A stretch of 64,000 nucleotides of DNA from the NCBI RefSeq assembly GCF_006439335.1, contig NZ_SAWY01000003.1:124001-188000 (forward strand), read 5' to 3'. This DNA is from Litorilituus lipolyticus (lineage in GTDB: Bacteria > Pseudomonadota > Gammaproteobacteria > Enterobacterales > Alteromonadaceae). This document shows, piece by piece, positions 55,408-63,986 of this stretch (its first letter is position 1; every line of letters begins with the position of its first letter). Both the position numbers and the translations under genes were made by a program. Below the pieces are notes generated by a model. It searched no databases, was not told the origin of the DNA, and saw only the letters and a program-made list of their open reading frames with translations.

Positions 55408-57558
55408 TTATCCTGCTGATTCAGTTATTGCTTCTGTCAAATTAATTAATGTCCCTTTTTCTAGAAGATAGACATTTTCTGCCATATTAATCGTTTCTTG
55501 TCGGTGGGCAATCATAATTCGTGTCATCGATAGATGCTTAATTTGCTCACTGATCTTAATTTCATTGTCTTTATCTAAATGACTTGTCGCTTCATCCATA
55601 AATAGTACACACGGCGTTTGATATAAAGTGCGAGCAAGTAGTATGCGTTGAACTTGACCACCAGATAAATTTGATCCCATATCACCTACTAATGAGTTAT
55701 AGCCCATGGTCATTTTATTAATATCATCATGTATTGCAGTCAAATGAGCACATTGTTCTATTTTTAAATAATTTGGCTGAGGATCAAAAAAACTAATATT
55801 GTCTGCGATAGAGCCAGTTAAGAGAGTATCATCCTGCATAACCGCTGCAATTTTTTTGCGATAATGCTTTAAGCCAATATGAGTAATATCTTTTCCATCG
55901 AGTAATACTTTACCTGATGTCGGTTGCAATAACCCCAGCATAATTTTCATCAATGTAGTTTTACCACTGCCTGATGGGCCTGTTATAACAATAGAGCTGC
56001 CTACTTTTATCGATAAGCTAACATTATCAAGAATTAATGCTTCATCCTCTGCATAGGCAAAGCAAATATTTTCTAGTGTTAATTGGCCATTAAGTTGAGA
56101 GTCACCACTTGAATGAGATGTTGCTTCTCCATCCCTGTTCGCTTCCTGCTTAGTTAACGCGATATCAGCAATACGATCTAAATGTAATCGCATCATCTTA
56201 AACTGAATTATTTGCTCAATTAAATTCGCAAAGCGATTGGTTAACTGGCCTTTATAGGCAATGAAGGCCAACACCATGCCAACAGACAAACTATTTGCCA
56301 TCACCATGGTTGCTGCAAAATAAATAACTAACACATTTTCTAAACCAAATAACAGTTTGTTAAATGAATCAAAGCTAATATTTAATCGTCCTAAGCGAAT
56401 CTCACTGTTAATCACTTCGGCATAACGATTTTGCCATATACCTTGTCGTTGAGATTCATTACCAAAAAGCTTGATAGTTTGCATACCACGTATATTTTCT
56501 AAAAAGTTTGATTGCTCTTTAGCTGAGTTTTGAATTAAATCTTCTGTCGCTTGGTGTAGCGGACGATATAAAGCTAAACGCACTATGGTATATAAAGCAA
56601 TGGCAGCTAAAACTATCGCCGTAAGTTTTAATGAATATAGGCTCATCATTATCAATACAGTTATCGCCATGATGCCGTCAACTAAAGTTTCAACAAAGCC
56701 AGTAGTGATACGCTCTCTAATTTGTGCAAGCGAGCCAAAACGCGAAACAATATCACCAACATGACGGGATTCGAAATAATTCATTGGTAGGCGAAGTAAA
56801 TGTCTTAGTAAGTTTACCCCCATTTGCATATTCAGCAAGCTAGATAGCCTCAATATTAACCAACTTCGAACTGCATTGGTGATTACTGAAATAATCGCAA
56901 TAAAGGCAAAGCCAAGTGCTAATACCGTTAATAATGACTCATCATAACTGACTAGAACCTCATCAACTACCCACTGCATATAATAAGGGATTAATAATGC
57001 AAACAACTGTAAAACGATGGATAAGCCTATCAATTTTATCAAGCCCGATTTCAGACCCGAAATTGCACTCCAAAGGTGCGAAAATTTCATTTTCGCTTTT
57101 TCTTCTTGTACTTCAAACTTTTTAGTTGGCGTTAACTCTAAACAAATACCAGTAAAATGCTGACCAAACTCCTCTGACGTTAAACTACGCTTTCCTACAG
57201 CAGGATCATTAATAAAATACTTGGCTGAACGCCCTTTACCAGACACTTTTGTGAGCACCACAAAATGATTCATATCCCAGTGCAAAATACAAGGCGTTTG
57301 TAGTTTATGTACTTCATCAATAGGACACTGCAATGCCCGACTTGCCAAACCTAAGCTATCGCCCAACTCAATCAATTGTTGTAAGTTCATGCCTTTGAGG
57401 CTTGCTGAAAAGCGCTTACGCATTGCAGGCATGTCCAATTGATGACCATAATAACTTGCCACCATAGCCATAGAGGCTAGGCCGCATTCGGCCATTCCTG
57501 ATTGTAGAAGAACCGGAATAGTTTTATGTAACTCAAACTCTAATTTACTTGTTAACAA
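55408..57558 (-). CDS. C39 peptidase-ABC exporter (bacteriocin/peptide, RaxB/CvaB type)
   Basis: 716 residues, bifunctional. The N-terminal C39 peptidase (1-140) has the catalytic Cys25 in QSGMAECGLASM, the His in LHWDMNHFVVL and the Asp in INDPAVGKRSL; it should cut double-glycine leaders. The six-helix ABC membrane domain follows (about 165-450), then the ATPase with GPSGSGKTTL, LSGGQVQRILLARTLYQ and LFMDEATSHLD. It exports and matures peptides like those encoded just upstream. The start is TTG at 57558: a TGA lies in frame five codons before and no ATG precedes the peptidase motif. It is 58 bp after the small membrane ORF. Confidence 0.92.
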   Translation of the reverse strand: MLTSKLEFELHKTIPVLLQSGMAECGLASMAMVASYYGHQLDMPAMRKRFSASLKGMNLQQLIELGDSLGLASRALQCPIDEVHKLQTPCILHWDMNHFVVLTKVSGKGRSAKYFINDPAVGKRSLTSEEFGQHFTGICLELTPTKKFEVQEEKAKMKFSHLWSAISGLKSGLIKLIGLSIVLQLFALLIPYYMQWVVDEVLVSYDESLLTVLALGFAFIAIISVITNAVRSWLILRLSSLLNMQMGVNLLRHLLRLPMNYFESRHVGDIVSRFGSLAQIRERITTGFVETLVDGIMAITVLIMMSLYSLKLTAIVLAAIALYTIVRLALYRPLHQATEDLIQNSAKEQSNFLENIRGMQTIKLFGNESQRQGIWQNRYAEVINSEIRLGRLNISFDSFNKLLFGLENVLVIYFAATMVMANSLSVGMVLAFIAYKGQLTNRFANLIEQIIQFKMMRLHLDRIADIALTKQEANRDGEATSHSSGDSQLNGQLTLENICFAYAEDEALILDNVSLSIKVGSSIVITGPSGSGKTTLMKIMLGLLQPTSGKVLLDGKDITHIGLKHYRKKIAAVMQDDTLLTGSIADNISFFDPQPNYLKIEQCAHLTAIHDDINKMTMGYNSLVGDMGSNLSGGQVQRILLARTLYQTPCVLFMDEATSHLDKDNEIKISEQIKHLSMTRIMIAHRQETINMAENVYLLEKGTLINLTEAITESAG

Positions 57559-57616
57559 ACAAAGATCTCACGCAAAAAATAATTAATCATCCCCGTACAA
57601 CTTTTCAGGTATCAGC

Positions 57617-57778
57617 TCACTTGTTAGGCTCTCTGAATTGTTCCACTTTTTTGAAAATAGTCTCTAAACCAATTACACAAAGTAAAGATATTATAACTAC
57701 AGATATATAGTTCATTCCGCAGCTTTTGAAATATATACCAAATAAAAAAGACAACATTAAAAGTTTAGCCTTGTACAT
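57617..57778 (-). CDS. Small two-helix membrane protein, candidate immunity protein
   Basis: 53 residues, not reported by ORF callers that ignore very short frames. Start ATG 57778 has an excellent SD (AGGAGG, five bases upstream). The product has two hydrophobic helices: LLMLSFLFGIYF and NYISVVIISLLCVIGL, with a basic/charged tail (ETIFKKVEQFREPNK). It lies between the second double-glycine peptide gene and the C39-ABC exporter. Position and size match immunity proteins of class II bacteriocin operons, but no homology is recognised. It could instead be an accessory for export or a toxin-like peptide. Confidence 0.65.
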   Translation of the reverse strand: MYKAKLLMLSFLFGIYFKSCGMNYISVVIISLLCVIGLETIFKKVEQFREPNK

Positions 57779-57794
57779 CCACTCCTCCTTTGTG

Positions 57795-57823
57795 TGAGTT
57801 CGATATTTAGCATATCGAACTCA
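57795..57823 (-). terminator. Hairpin after second peptide gene
   Basis: Perfect 12-bp stem TGAGTTCGATAT (57795-57806)/ATATCGAACTCA (57812-57823), loop five bases. On the minus strand it comes eight bases after the peptide stop codon and lacks a T run, so it is better seen as an mRNA stabiliser or attenuator than a full terminator; the small ORF's SD follows directly. Confidence 0.7.
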
Positions 57824-57831
57824 GTAAAACT

Positions 57832-58059
57832 TTAATTAACACCAGCCTCACCAGCAGCCATCTCAGCAGCTTTTTCGTAAAAATAACCTCCCGCAATAGA
57901 GCTAGCAACCCATTGGGCAGCTTTATTAACACTACTTCTAAAAGCAGCATTCGTTCTATAAGCTGTATAAATAGCTCTAGCGCCTACAACGCCTAATATA
58001 ACAAGACTCCCTACACCACCATTCACTTGCTCAATTTCATTTACGTTTAATTCACGCAT
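57832..58059 (-). CDS. Double-glycine leader peptide 2 (bacteriocin-like precursor)
   Basis: 75 residues from the ATG at 58059, whose SD GGAG is eight bases upstream; an in-frame frame to 58212 has no such start. Leader MRELNVNEIEQVNGG, cut after GG, then a 60-residue product beginning VGSLVILGVVGARAIYTAYR: Gly/Ala-rich and hydrophobic with basic residues (3 Arg, 2 Lys, 3 Glu), like a membrane-active bacteriocin. The leader agrees with that of peptide 1 at 11 of 15 positions. The C39 exporter downstream is the expected processing enzyme. Confidence 0.82.
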   Translation of the reverse strand: MRELNVNEIEQVNGGVGSLVILGVVGARAIYTAYRTNAAFRSSVNKAAQWVASSIAGGYFYEKAAEMAAGEAGVN

Positions 58060-58081
58060 TCTGTTATACTCCATATTGTGT

Positions 58082-58173
58082 CCGACTTTTGTCGGTAGTT
58101 GATTGTCATAAGCAATATCGCTTATGACGGTTAATAGGCTGGTTTGATTTCCGCTTAAAGAGTCAAACCAGCC
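58082..58173 (-). other. Three stacked hairpins between the two peptide genes
   Basis: Within 92 bp there are three separate perfect inverted repeats: CCGAC/GTCGG (58082-58095, loop TTTT), GTCATAAGC/GCTTATGAC (58105-58128, loop six) and GGCTGGTTTGA/TCAAACCAGCC (58137-58173, loop fifteen). None is followed by a long T run on the minus strand. They should form in the transcript between peptide 1 and peptide 2 and may set the ratio of the two products. Confidence 0.75.
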
Positions 58174-58186
58174 AATTCTCTTAAAA

Positions 58187-58351
58187 TTAGTTTTGACCTC
58201 TAGTGCCGCCATATAACCAATCTAAATACTCTCCCACAGTACTAATCCAGCTAGGATAATCCATTCCAAGTGTTATTTCTTTAGTAATTGGCGCTCTATC
58301 ATCTGTTCCACCATTAACTAAAGAAAGTTCATTTTTATTTAATTCACGCAT
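58187..58351 (-). CDS. Double-glycine leader peptide 1 (bacteriocin-like precursor)
   Basis: 54 residues from the ATG at 58351, SD GGAG six bases upstream. Leader MRELNKNELSLVNGG with the double glycine at 14-15, then a 39-residue product (TDDRAPITKEITLGMDYPSW ... YLDWLYGGTRGQN) with two Trp, three Tyr and a net negative charge. This is a class II bacteriocin/microcin-type precursor by leader and size; no homologue is recognised for the mature part. It lies 67 bp after the HlyD-type gene. Confidence 0.82.
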   Translation of the reverse strand: MRELNKNELSLVNGGTDDRAPITKEITLGMDYPSWISTVGEYLDWLYGGTRGQN

Positions 58352-58418
58352 TTCATTCTCCTTTGTGTTAAAAAACATTAAATAGATTTATTATTTTTTT
58401 CATTGATTTGAACGGTAA

Positions 58419-59675
58419 TTAACTAACTCGCCCATGTAAACTATATATCGGCTCTAACAACCACTCTATAAGTGTACGTTGTTCAAGCATAATATCGGCC
58501 TCAAATAGCATGCCACTCTTTAAGTTAAATGCTTTACCATAAGCTTGCACTTGTTGTTGATTCAGTTTTGCGCGCAACCTATAAACAGGCTCTTGCAGTG
58601 AAACAGGTAACTGAACTTCATTCGGAATGATTAATGTTTGATCAATACGGACAATTTCACTTTTTATAAAACCGAAACGCTGATAGGGAAATGCATCAAA
58701 CCTTAAACGAGTTTCATTACCCATTTTGACAAAGCCAGCAGATCGTGTTGGCAATAATAACTCAGCAATAAGCTCAGAGCCTTTGGGGATAATATGTAAT
58801 AAAGGTTTTGATTGCGCTTTGGTTTGAGATAATGTTTCACCTTCTACCACTTGAATTCCAGCAATTGAACCATCATGACTCGCCGTAATAGTATACTGAT
58901 AATTACTCTGTACTTGTGCTAGCTGTCGTTGAATGTCAGCCTGCTGCCTTTTTAAACTATTTATCCGTAAGGCATATTGCTGTGGTAAGTTGCTAATATT
59001 GAATGCAACCGTATTTAATTGATTTTGTTGCTGAAGTAATAACCTTGCAATATTCTGTTTTTCTTGCTTTGCTTCAAGCAAAGCTTGTTGTTGACGTTCC
59101 CTTTCAAGGCTAGAGAGAAAGCCATTTTTGTTTAACACATTAAAATCATGCTGTTGTTCTGTCAAAAGCAATAATTTCTCTTCAGCTAGTATCAATTGAC
59201 TATTTAACGCTGTTTTCTCATTTTCTAATGAAATATGCTGTACTTGTAAGTTAACTAATTCTTGTTTTTGCAATGCTGTATGTTGAATTATCTCATCATC
59301 GATCAAATTAGATTGAGCATTTAGTTGCCCAACAAGTTGAGCGCTTAAATCGACACCTTTGGTATTATGTTGCTTTACAATAACGGTTGCTAACGCTTGA
59401 CCTTTCTTGACTTGTGCACCTTCTCTAACCCAAAGTTTATCAATGGTTCCACCTTGATTAGCAAAGCTTTTAATCACACCTTTATTTGGCATGAGAAAAC
59501 CACGTACAGTTTCTTTTCGAGAGTATTCAGCATTAAATAGGAAACCCACTATTGCAACAGCGATGGTCACTAAAATAAATACTATTAATTTGATAGAGAG
59601 TGGTTGAGCTAAAGTTATAGTGCCCGTTAAACGTTCACTCTGATTTGAGATAGCTTCCTTTCTAAAGAGTGTCAA
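58419..59675 (-). CDS. HlyD-family membrane-fusion protein for peptide export
   Basis: 418 residues. It starts at a TTG (59675) with AAGGAAG upstream; MTLFRKEAISNQSERLTG matches the usual start of bacteriocin-exporter adaptors. One transmembrane helix (about 28-50, IKLIVFILVTIAVAIVGFLF), then barrel-sandwich halves, a long coiled coil (HlyD hairpin, about 110-245) and a C-terminal beta domain. It links an inner-membrane ABC exporter to an outer-membrane duct such as TolC. First gene of the peptide cluster, divergent from cca. Confidence 0.9.
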   Translation of the reverse strand: MTLFRKEAISNQSERLTGTITLAQPLSIKLIVFILVTIAVAIVGFLFNAEYSRKETVRGFLMPNKGVIKSFANQGGTIDKLWVREGAQVKKGQALATVIVKQHNTKGVDLSAQLVGQLNAQSNLIDDEIIQHTALQKQELVNLQVQHISLENEKTALNSQLILAEEKLLLLTEQQHDFNVLNKNGFLSSLERERQQQALLEAKQEKQNIARLLLQQQNQLNTVAFNISNLPQQYALRINSLKRQQADIQRQLAQVQSNYQYTITASHDGSIAGIQVVEGETLSQTKAQSKPLLHIIPKGSELIAELLLPTRSAGFVKMGNETRLRFDAFPYQRFGFIKSEIVRIDQTLIIPNEVQLPVSLQEPVYRLRAKLNQQQVQAYGKAFNLKSGMLFEADIMLEQRTLIEWLLEPIYSLHGRVS

Positions 59676-59848
59676 AATACTTCCTTGTTAATGACTCTGC
59701 ATGGGTATACTGTATATCATAATATAATTAAAACACCTATAACTTTAGTGGTCAACCAGAAATTAATAAATGTTTTGATTTATATCAATATATTTCTGAT
59801 AGTTACAAAAGGTGTACTACAGTTTTTAATATTCTGATGTTTGGTCAA

Positions 59849-59878
59849 TTTACCATGTCGGTTATGATATATGGTAAA
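59849..59878. promoter_or_regulatory. Inverted repeat upstream of cca and the peptide cluster
   Basis: TTTACCAT (59849-59856) and ATGGTAAA (59871-59878) are exact complements separated by 14 bases, 33 bp before the cca start and about 170 bp before the HlyD start. It may be an operator or a weak leader hairpin. Not matched to a known regulator. Confidence 0.4.
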
Positions 59879-59910
59879 CTAAAATACAAGCAGTACGAAA
59901 AGGTGATTCT

Positions 59911-61251
59911 TTGTTAACAACCGATCCTAATAAACGTAAACGCAATTGTGATACTTCACAACAGCACTTAATACTAAATACTTATTTAGTTGGCGGCGCT
60001 GTACGCGATAAATTATTAAACAGACCAGTTAAAGATAAAGATCATTTAGTGGTTGGCGCGACCGTTGATCAAATGCTCGCCCTAGGATTTCAACAGGTCG
60101 GTAAAGATTTCCCTGTATTTTTGCATCCTAAATCCAAAGAAGAATATGCCTTAGCGCGTACTGAGCGTAAGCAAGGCCAAGGTTATACCGGCTTTACTTG
60201 TTACGCAGCGCCCGATGTGACCATTGAAGAAGATCTCATTAGACGAGATTTGACCGTTAATGCTATGGCGATGGATGAACAAGGCCAGATTATTGATCCT
60301 TATCAGGGGCAACAAGATCTTGAAAACCGAATACTTCGTCATGTAAGTGATGCATTTATTGAGGATCCTCTTCGTGTACTCAGAGTTGCTCGTTTTGCGG
60401 CAAGGTATCATCAATACGGTTTTACCATTGCCGATGAAACACTTAATTTAATGAGTCAAATTAGTTTAAGTGGCGAACTCAGTACATTAACTGCAGAGCG
60501 TGTGTGGCAAGAAATGCATCGCAGCCTAGATGAGGAAAACCCCGAAGTATTCTTTGAGGTATTATTGAAATGTCATGCACTAGAGGCACTTTGGCCTGAA
60601 CTACATCGCTTATGGGGCGTACCTAACCCTGAGAAATGGCATCCTGAAATTTGCAGTGGTGTGCATACGATGATGGTGCTACAGCAAGCGGTACAGTTAA
60701 CCACTAAATCAGCTAGCCCAAGCATTAAGCAAAACTCAACGATTATTCGATTTGCCGCACTTTGTCATGACTTAGGTAAAGGGTTAACGCCTAACACCAA
60801 ATGGCCAAGTCATCATGGTCATGAAAAATCCGGGCTCCCCCTTGTTGAAAGCATATGTAAAAAGCTAAAAATCCCCAACCAATACAAACAACTCGCGTTG
60901 AAAGTCTGTGAATATCATTTACATAGTCATAAAGCTTTTGAATTAAAAGCTTCTACACTATTAAAAGTGCTTAATCACCTTGATGTTTGGCGTAAGCCCG
61001 AAGAATTTGAGGCCTTTGTTATCGCTTGCAAAGCAGATTTTCTTGGCAGGCTACATTTTGAAAACCGTCCCTACCCTCAAGAGCAGTTTTTATTTGCCGT
61101 AATGCAAGCTGCATCATCAGTTACTGCTAAGGAATTTGTTAAGCAAGGACTTGTAGGTGTGGAAATTAAAAACGCTATAGCTAAAGCAAGGCTTAACGCC
61201 ATTGAAGAGGTACAGCAGAATTTTCACAATGTTGCTACCGACATCGGCTAA
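59911..61251 (+). CDS. cca: tRNA CCA-adding nucleotidyltransferase/phosphohydrolase
   Basis: 446 residues. Head domain of class II CCA-adding enzymes: [12 protein letters not shown], the DxD-containing segment [31 protein letters not shown] and [15 protein letters not shown]; then the neck [14 protein letters not shown]-terminal HD phosphohydrolase domain has ALCHDLGKG and SHHGHEKSG, as in E. coli Cca. Start TTG 59911 with SD AAGGTGAT; it extends the protein about 24 residues before YLVGGAVRD compared with E. coli, and no ATG lies between. It repairs tRNA 3' ends. Confidence 0.95.
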   Translation: MLTTDPNKRKRNCDTSQQHLILNTYLVGGAVRDKLLNRPVKDKDHLVVGATVDQMLALGFQQVGKDFPVFLHPKSKEEYALARTERKQGQGYTGFTCYAAPDVTIEEDLIRRDLTVNAMAMDEQGQIIDPYQGQQDLENRILRHVSDAFIEDPLRVLRVARFAARYHQYGFTIADETLNLMSQISLSGELSTLTAERVWQEMHRSLDEENPEVFFEVLLKCHALEALWPELHRLWGVPNPEKWHPEICSGVHTMMVLQQAVQLTTKSASPSIKQNSTIIRFAALCHDLGKGLTPNTKWPSHHGHEKSGLPLVESICKKLKIPNQYKQLALKVCEYHLHSHKAFELKASTLLKVLNHLDVWRKPEEFEAFVIACKADFLGRLHFENRPYPQEQFLFAVMQAASSVTAKEFVKQGLVGVEIKNAIAKARLNAIEEVQQNFHNVATDIG

Positions 61252-61353
61252 GCTCCGTCGTAGCAATTAATTGCGTTTAGTTTACAAACAACAACATCCT
61301 TTTTCATGACACTCGTTACACTATTACTAGAGTCAAAGACGGAGGATAGTGCC

Positions 61354-61875
61354 ATGACAATTCCCACAATTACATCAACTACAGGTAGTCAATATTACCC
61401 AACCAACACCCGTGAACAACAGTTAATGGAAAACTTCCATAATGCTAACTCCATGGTAAAAGGTAGTAATTTATCCCCTGAGCAAAAGAGCAGTGTGCAA
61501 GAAAGTTTTACTGAAAAACATGCAGAACAAGTTGAAAATATTAAATCTAATTATCAAGTTGCTAAGGACATTACCTTAACTCAAGCTTATTATGAGCAAC
61601 AACAAAAGCTATTAGATATTTACTTACAATCAAGCCATGACGATTCGAAAGACTCTGATAGTTTTAATGCTGTCGGAACCTTAACAGACATGTATTCATT
61701 AATGTTGGACTTACATAAGCAAGTGAGAGGCCCCATTGAAGATATGCCATCAATAGGGCGACCGACACTATATAGCATTGAAAATAACTCACCTAACGAT
61801 AAGCAAATGCGAGTTGATTTGTATAACCAAACATCACAAGAACCTAATGGTAGTTATTTACACTTAAGCGCTTAA
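61354..61875 (+). CDS. Hypothetical protein, Gln/Ser-rich helical
   Basis: 173 residues from the ATG at 61354, which has GGAGG eight bases before; the frame is open to 61306. No family is recognised. The protein is soluble-looking with no signal or membrane helix, opens TIPTITSTTGSQYYPTNTRE and has a Gln/Glu-rich helical middle (LTQAYYEQQQKLLDIYLQSS). It follows cca by 102 bp. Its last bases overlap the end of a convergent small gene by four bases. Confidence 0.65.
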   Translation: MTIPTITSTTGSQYYPTNTREQQLMENFHNANSMVKGSNLSPEQKSSVQESFTEKHAEQVENIKSNYQVAKDITLTQAYYEQQQKLLDIYLQSSHDDSKDSDSFNAVGTLTDMYSLMLDLHKQVRGPIEDMPSIGRPTLYSIENNSPNDKQMRVDLYNQTSQEPNGSYLHLSA

Positions 61876-62084
61876 TGTGATCTTCTCTCAATTGACAAGA
61901 CATGTTGCTTCAATGACTTAATAACGGCTAATTCAAGTTGTAAGCATTGAGGCAACCAGATCCATAGTGTCAAAGCGACAATATAAGCGATATTCACATC
62001 CCAAAGTAGGCCAATCAAGCTCACAAGATAAATTACTAAGCGATTTACATGTAATAAATAGCTTCGTTGTCTTGACGTTGTCAT
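61872..62084 (-). CDS. Small hypothetical membrane protein
   Basis: 70 residues from the ATG at 62084, SD AAGGT eight bases before; the open frame to 62147 has no SD. MTTSRQRSYLLHVNRLVIYL then two hydrophobic helices (LVIYLVSLIGLLW and VNIAYIVALTLWIWLP), and a basic tail. Resembles the YrhK-like/DUF small two-helix proteins only in general shape; family not assigned. Convergent with the preceding hypothetical gene. Confidence 0.6.
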   Translation of the reverse strand: MTTSRQRSYLLHVNRLVIYLVSLIGLLWDVNIAYIVALTLWIWLPQCLQLELAVIKSLKQHVLSIERRSH

Positions 62085-62377
62085 ATCGATAAACCTTAAC
62101 CGCACATTATCATGCAGTAACTTAGTAGTTACTGAAATTAAGAGCATAAATTGCGCCAGCTTTTTGCTCTTAACTTATTCACAATAATGTTTTACCTAAA
62201 TAGATAATCAAACAATCCCTTTAAGGTATGTTATTCTTAGAGATATAGTGAGTGATAATATTATTCACTTTTCAATCAATTCATGTTGTTTTAGCTGAAC
62301 ACGATTACCTTGTACCTAAGTCAGTCAAAATAAGGTCGGTAAGAAATTACCTCTCCAATATTTTTTGAGCGCCAACG

Positions 62378-63370
62378 ATGAACAGATTTACAGACATAGA
62401 TGTCAAATTAACAAATAATATCTTAGCGCAAGATAATAACTTCAAAGTACTACTCAATACACTGGCAGATTTAATTTGGTTGAAAGACCCTAATGGTTAC
62501 TATTTATATTGTAATCATGAGTTTGAGTTATTCTTCGGTGCTAAAGAAAATGAAATTATTGGTAAAACTGATTATGATTTTGTCGATAAAGACCTAGCCA
62601 ATTTCTTTAGAGAGCACGACATTAATGCACTTAATCGTGACTGTCCTACAGTAAATGAAGAGTGGATATCCTATGCCGGCATTGATAAAAAAGTTTATCT
62701 TAAAACAACCAAAGCTCCCATGTATGATACCAGCGGCAAACTTATCGGTATTTTGGGCATAGGACACGATATTACTTGCCTTAAAGAAACAGAAGCCAAT
62801 TTACGCTTCGCTAATGATCAATTAAGCAAAATTGCTTCAACGGATGGATTAACCAATATTCCTAATCGTCGTGCTTTTGACGAGCATTTATTACAGCAAT
62901 GGAAATTCTCAAAAAGGGAACAGATCCCATTAGCCCTGTTATTGATTGATGTAGATTTTTTTAAGGAATACAACGATCACTACGGTCATGTTTTAGGTGA
63001 CAGTTGTCTCAAAAGATTAAGTAAATTACTCGCTAATGGTGGTTATGCGAATCGACCAAATGACTTTCATGCCCGCTTTGGTGGGGAAGAGTTTGCAATC
63101 ATCCTTAGTGCAACTAATCAATCTGTTGCCCTGGAAATTGCAGAAAAGCTCAGAAATGATGTTTACCAGCTAGGTATTAGTCATCAAGCAACAAAAGTTT
63201 GCCACTTACCAGAACAACGATTAACCATAAGTATTGGCGTTGCTGCGCTCGTCCCTCAAGCTTCGAGCGCTGAAGTTGAGCTAATAAAATTTGCTGATAA
63301 GGCTTTATACCATGCTAAAGCTCAAGGTAGAAATAGGTCTATCGTTATTGATGTTAATCTAGAAGATTAA
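62378..63370 (+). CDS. PAS-GGDEF diguanylate cyclase
   Basis: 330 residues, soluble. PAS domain at about 20-140 (LIWLKDPNGYYLYCNHEFEL ... GILGIGHDITCLKE), then a GGDEF domain starting DGLTNIPNRRAFDEHL. The catalytic loop reads GGEEF with an I-site RPND five residues before it, so active cyclic-di-GMP synthesis with product inhibition is expected. No haem or flavin ligand is obvious in the PAS. A 293-bp region without a gene lies upstream. Confidence 0.9.
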   Translation: MNRFTDIDVKLTNNILAQDNNFKVLLNTLADLIWLKDPNGYYLYCNHEFELFFGAKENEIIGKTDYDFVDKDLANFFREHDINALNRDCPTVNEEWISYAGIDKKVYLKTTKAPMYDTSGKLIGILGIGHDITCLKETEANLRFANDQLSKIASTDGLTNIPNRRAFDEHLLQQWKFSKREQIPLALLLIDVDFFKEYNDHYGHVLGDSCLKRLSKLLANGGYANRPNDFHARFGGEEFAIILSATNQSVALEIAEKLRNDVYQLGISHQATKVCHLPEQRLTISIGVAALVPQASSAEVELIKFADKALYHAKAQGRNRSIVIDVNLED

Positions 63371-63377
63371 CTTTCAG

Positions 63378-63986
63378 TTATCGAACAATCGTTCTAAAGG
63401 TTAAGTTGATCCTAGGCTCTGTCACTTTTTTGCTCGGCGGTAATCGATGTAACCAACATTGTTGAGTAACACCTTTCATAACGAGCAAACTCCCCTGTTT
63501 TAATGTTAGCGAGACAACCTGCTTATTTTCTTTATGTTTGAAGGAAAATTTACGCTCTGCGCCTAGACTTAGTGAAGCTATTGCCCCTTCTTTTTTAAGG
63601 TCTTTTTCACCATCACTGTGCCAAGCCATCCCCTCTTCACCACTATGGTAAAGATTGACTAAACACGAGTTATAGTGCTCCCCTGTTTTTTCTTCAACTA
63701 ATACTTTCAACAAGAGTAAGTCTTCTGCCCATGGTAACGCCTGCTTGGTTACCTGAGAATAGGTGTATTGAAAAGGATCATCACCAAACCAAGCCACTTT
63801 TCGCTTCGTTGAAATCAATTTTCCCATAACAACGGCTTGATCACACTGCCAAGGTAATTGAGTAAAAAGCTGCTCAAATGACTTTTGCGCGTCTAATTGC
63901 TCCATTACCTCACCATAGTAATAAACGATGCCATCTTGGGGCAATATATTGATTGGAGAGGTAAGCTCTTGTGAAAATAGGTCCAT
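63378..63986 (-). CDS. AlkB-like 2-oxoglutarate/Fe(II) dioxygenase
   Basis: 202 residues from the ATG at 63986; the frame remains open to a TTG at 63998 at the window edge. AlkB family: Fe ligands His and Asp in WHSDGEKDL, the late His in WLHRLPPSKK, and the 2-oxoglutarate arginine set in RINLTFR; KRKVAWFGDDPFQYTYS and GEEGMAWHSDGEK are typical of the ALKBH2/3-like bacterial group. Expected role is oxidative demethylation of alkylated DNA or RNA bases. It is convergent with the PAS-GGDEF gene (7 bp apart). Confidence 0.88.
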   Translation of the reverse strand: MDLFSQELTSPINILPQDGIVYYYGEVMEQLDAQKSFEQLFTQLPWQCDQAVVMGKLISTKRKVAWFGDDPFQYTYSQVTKQALPWAEDLLLLKVLVEEKTGEHYNSCLVNLYHSGEEGMAWHSDGEKDLKKEGAIASLSLGAERKFSFKHKENKQVVSLTLKQGSLLVMKGVTQQCWLHRLPPSKKVTEPRINLTFRTIVR

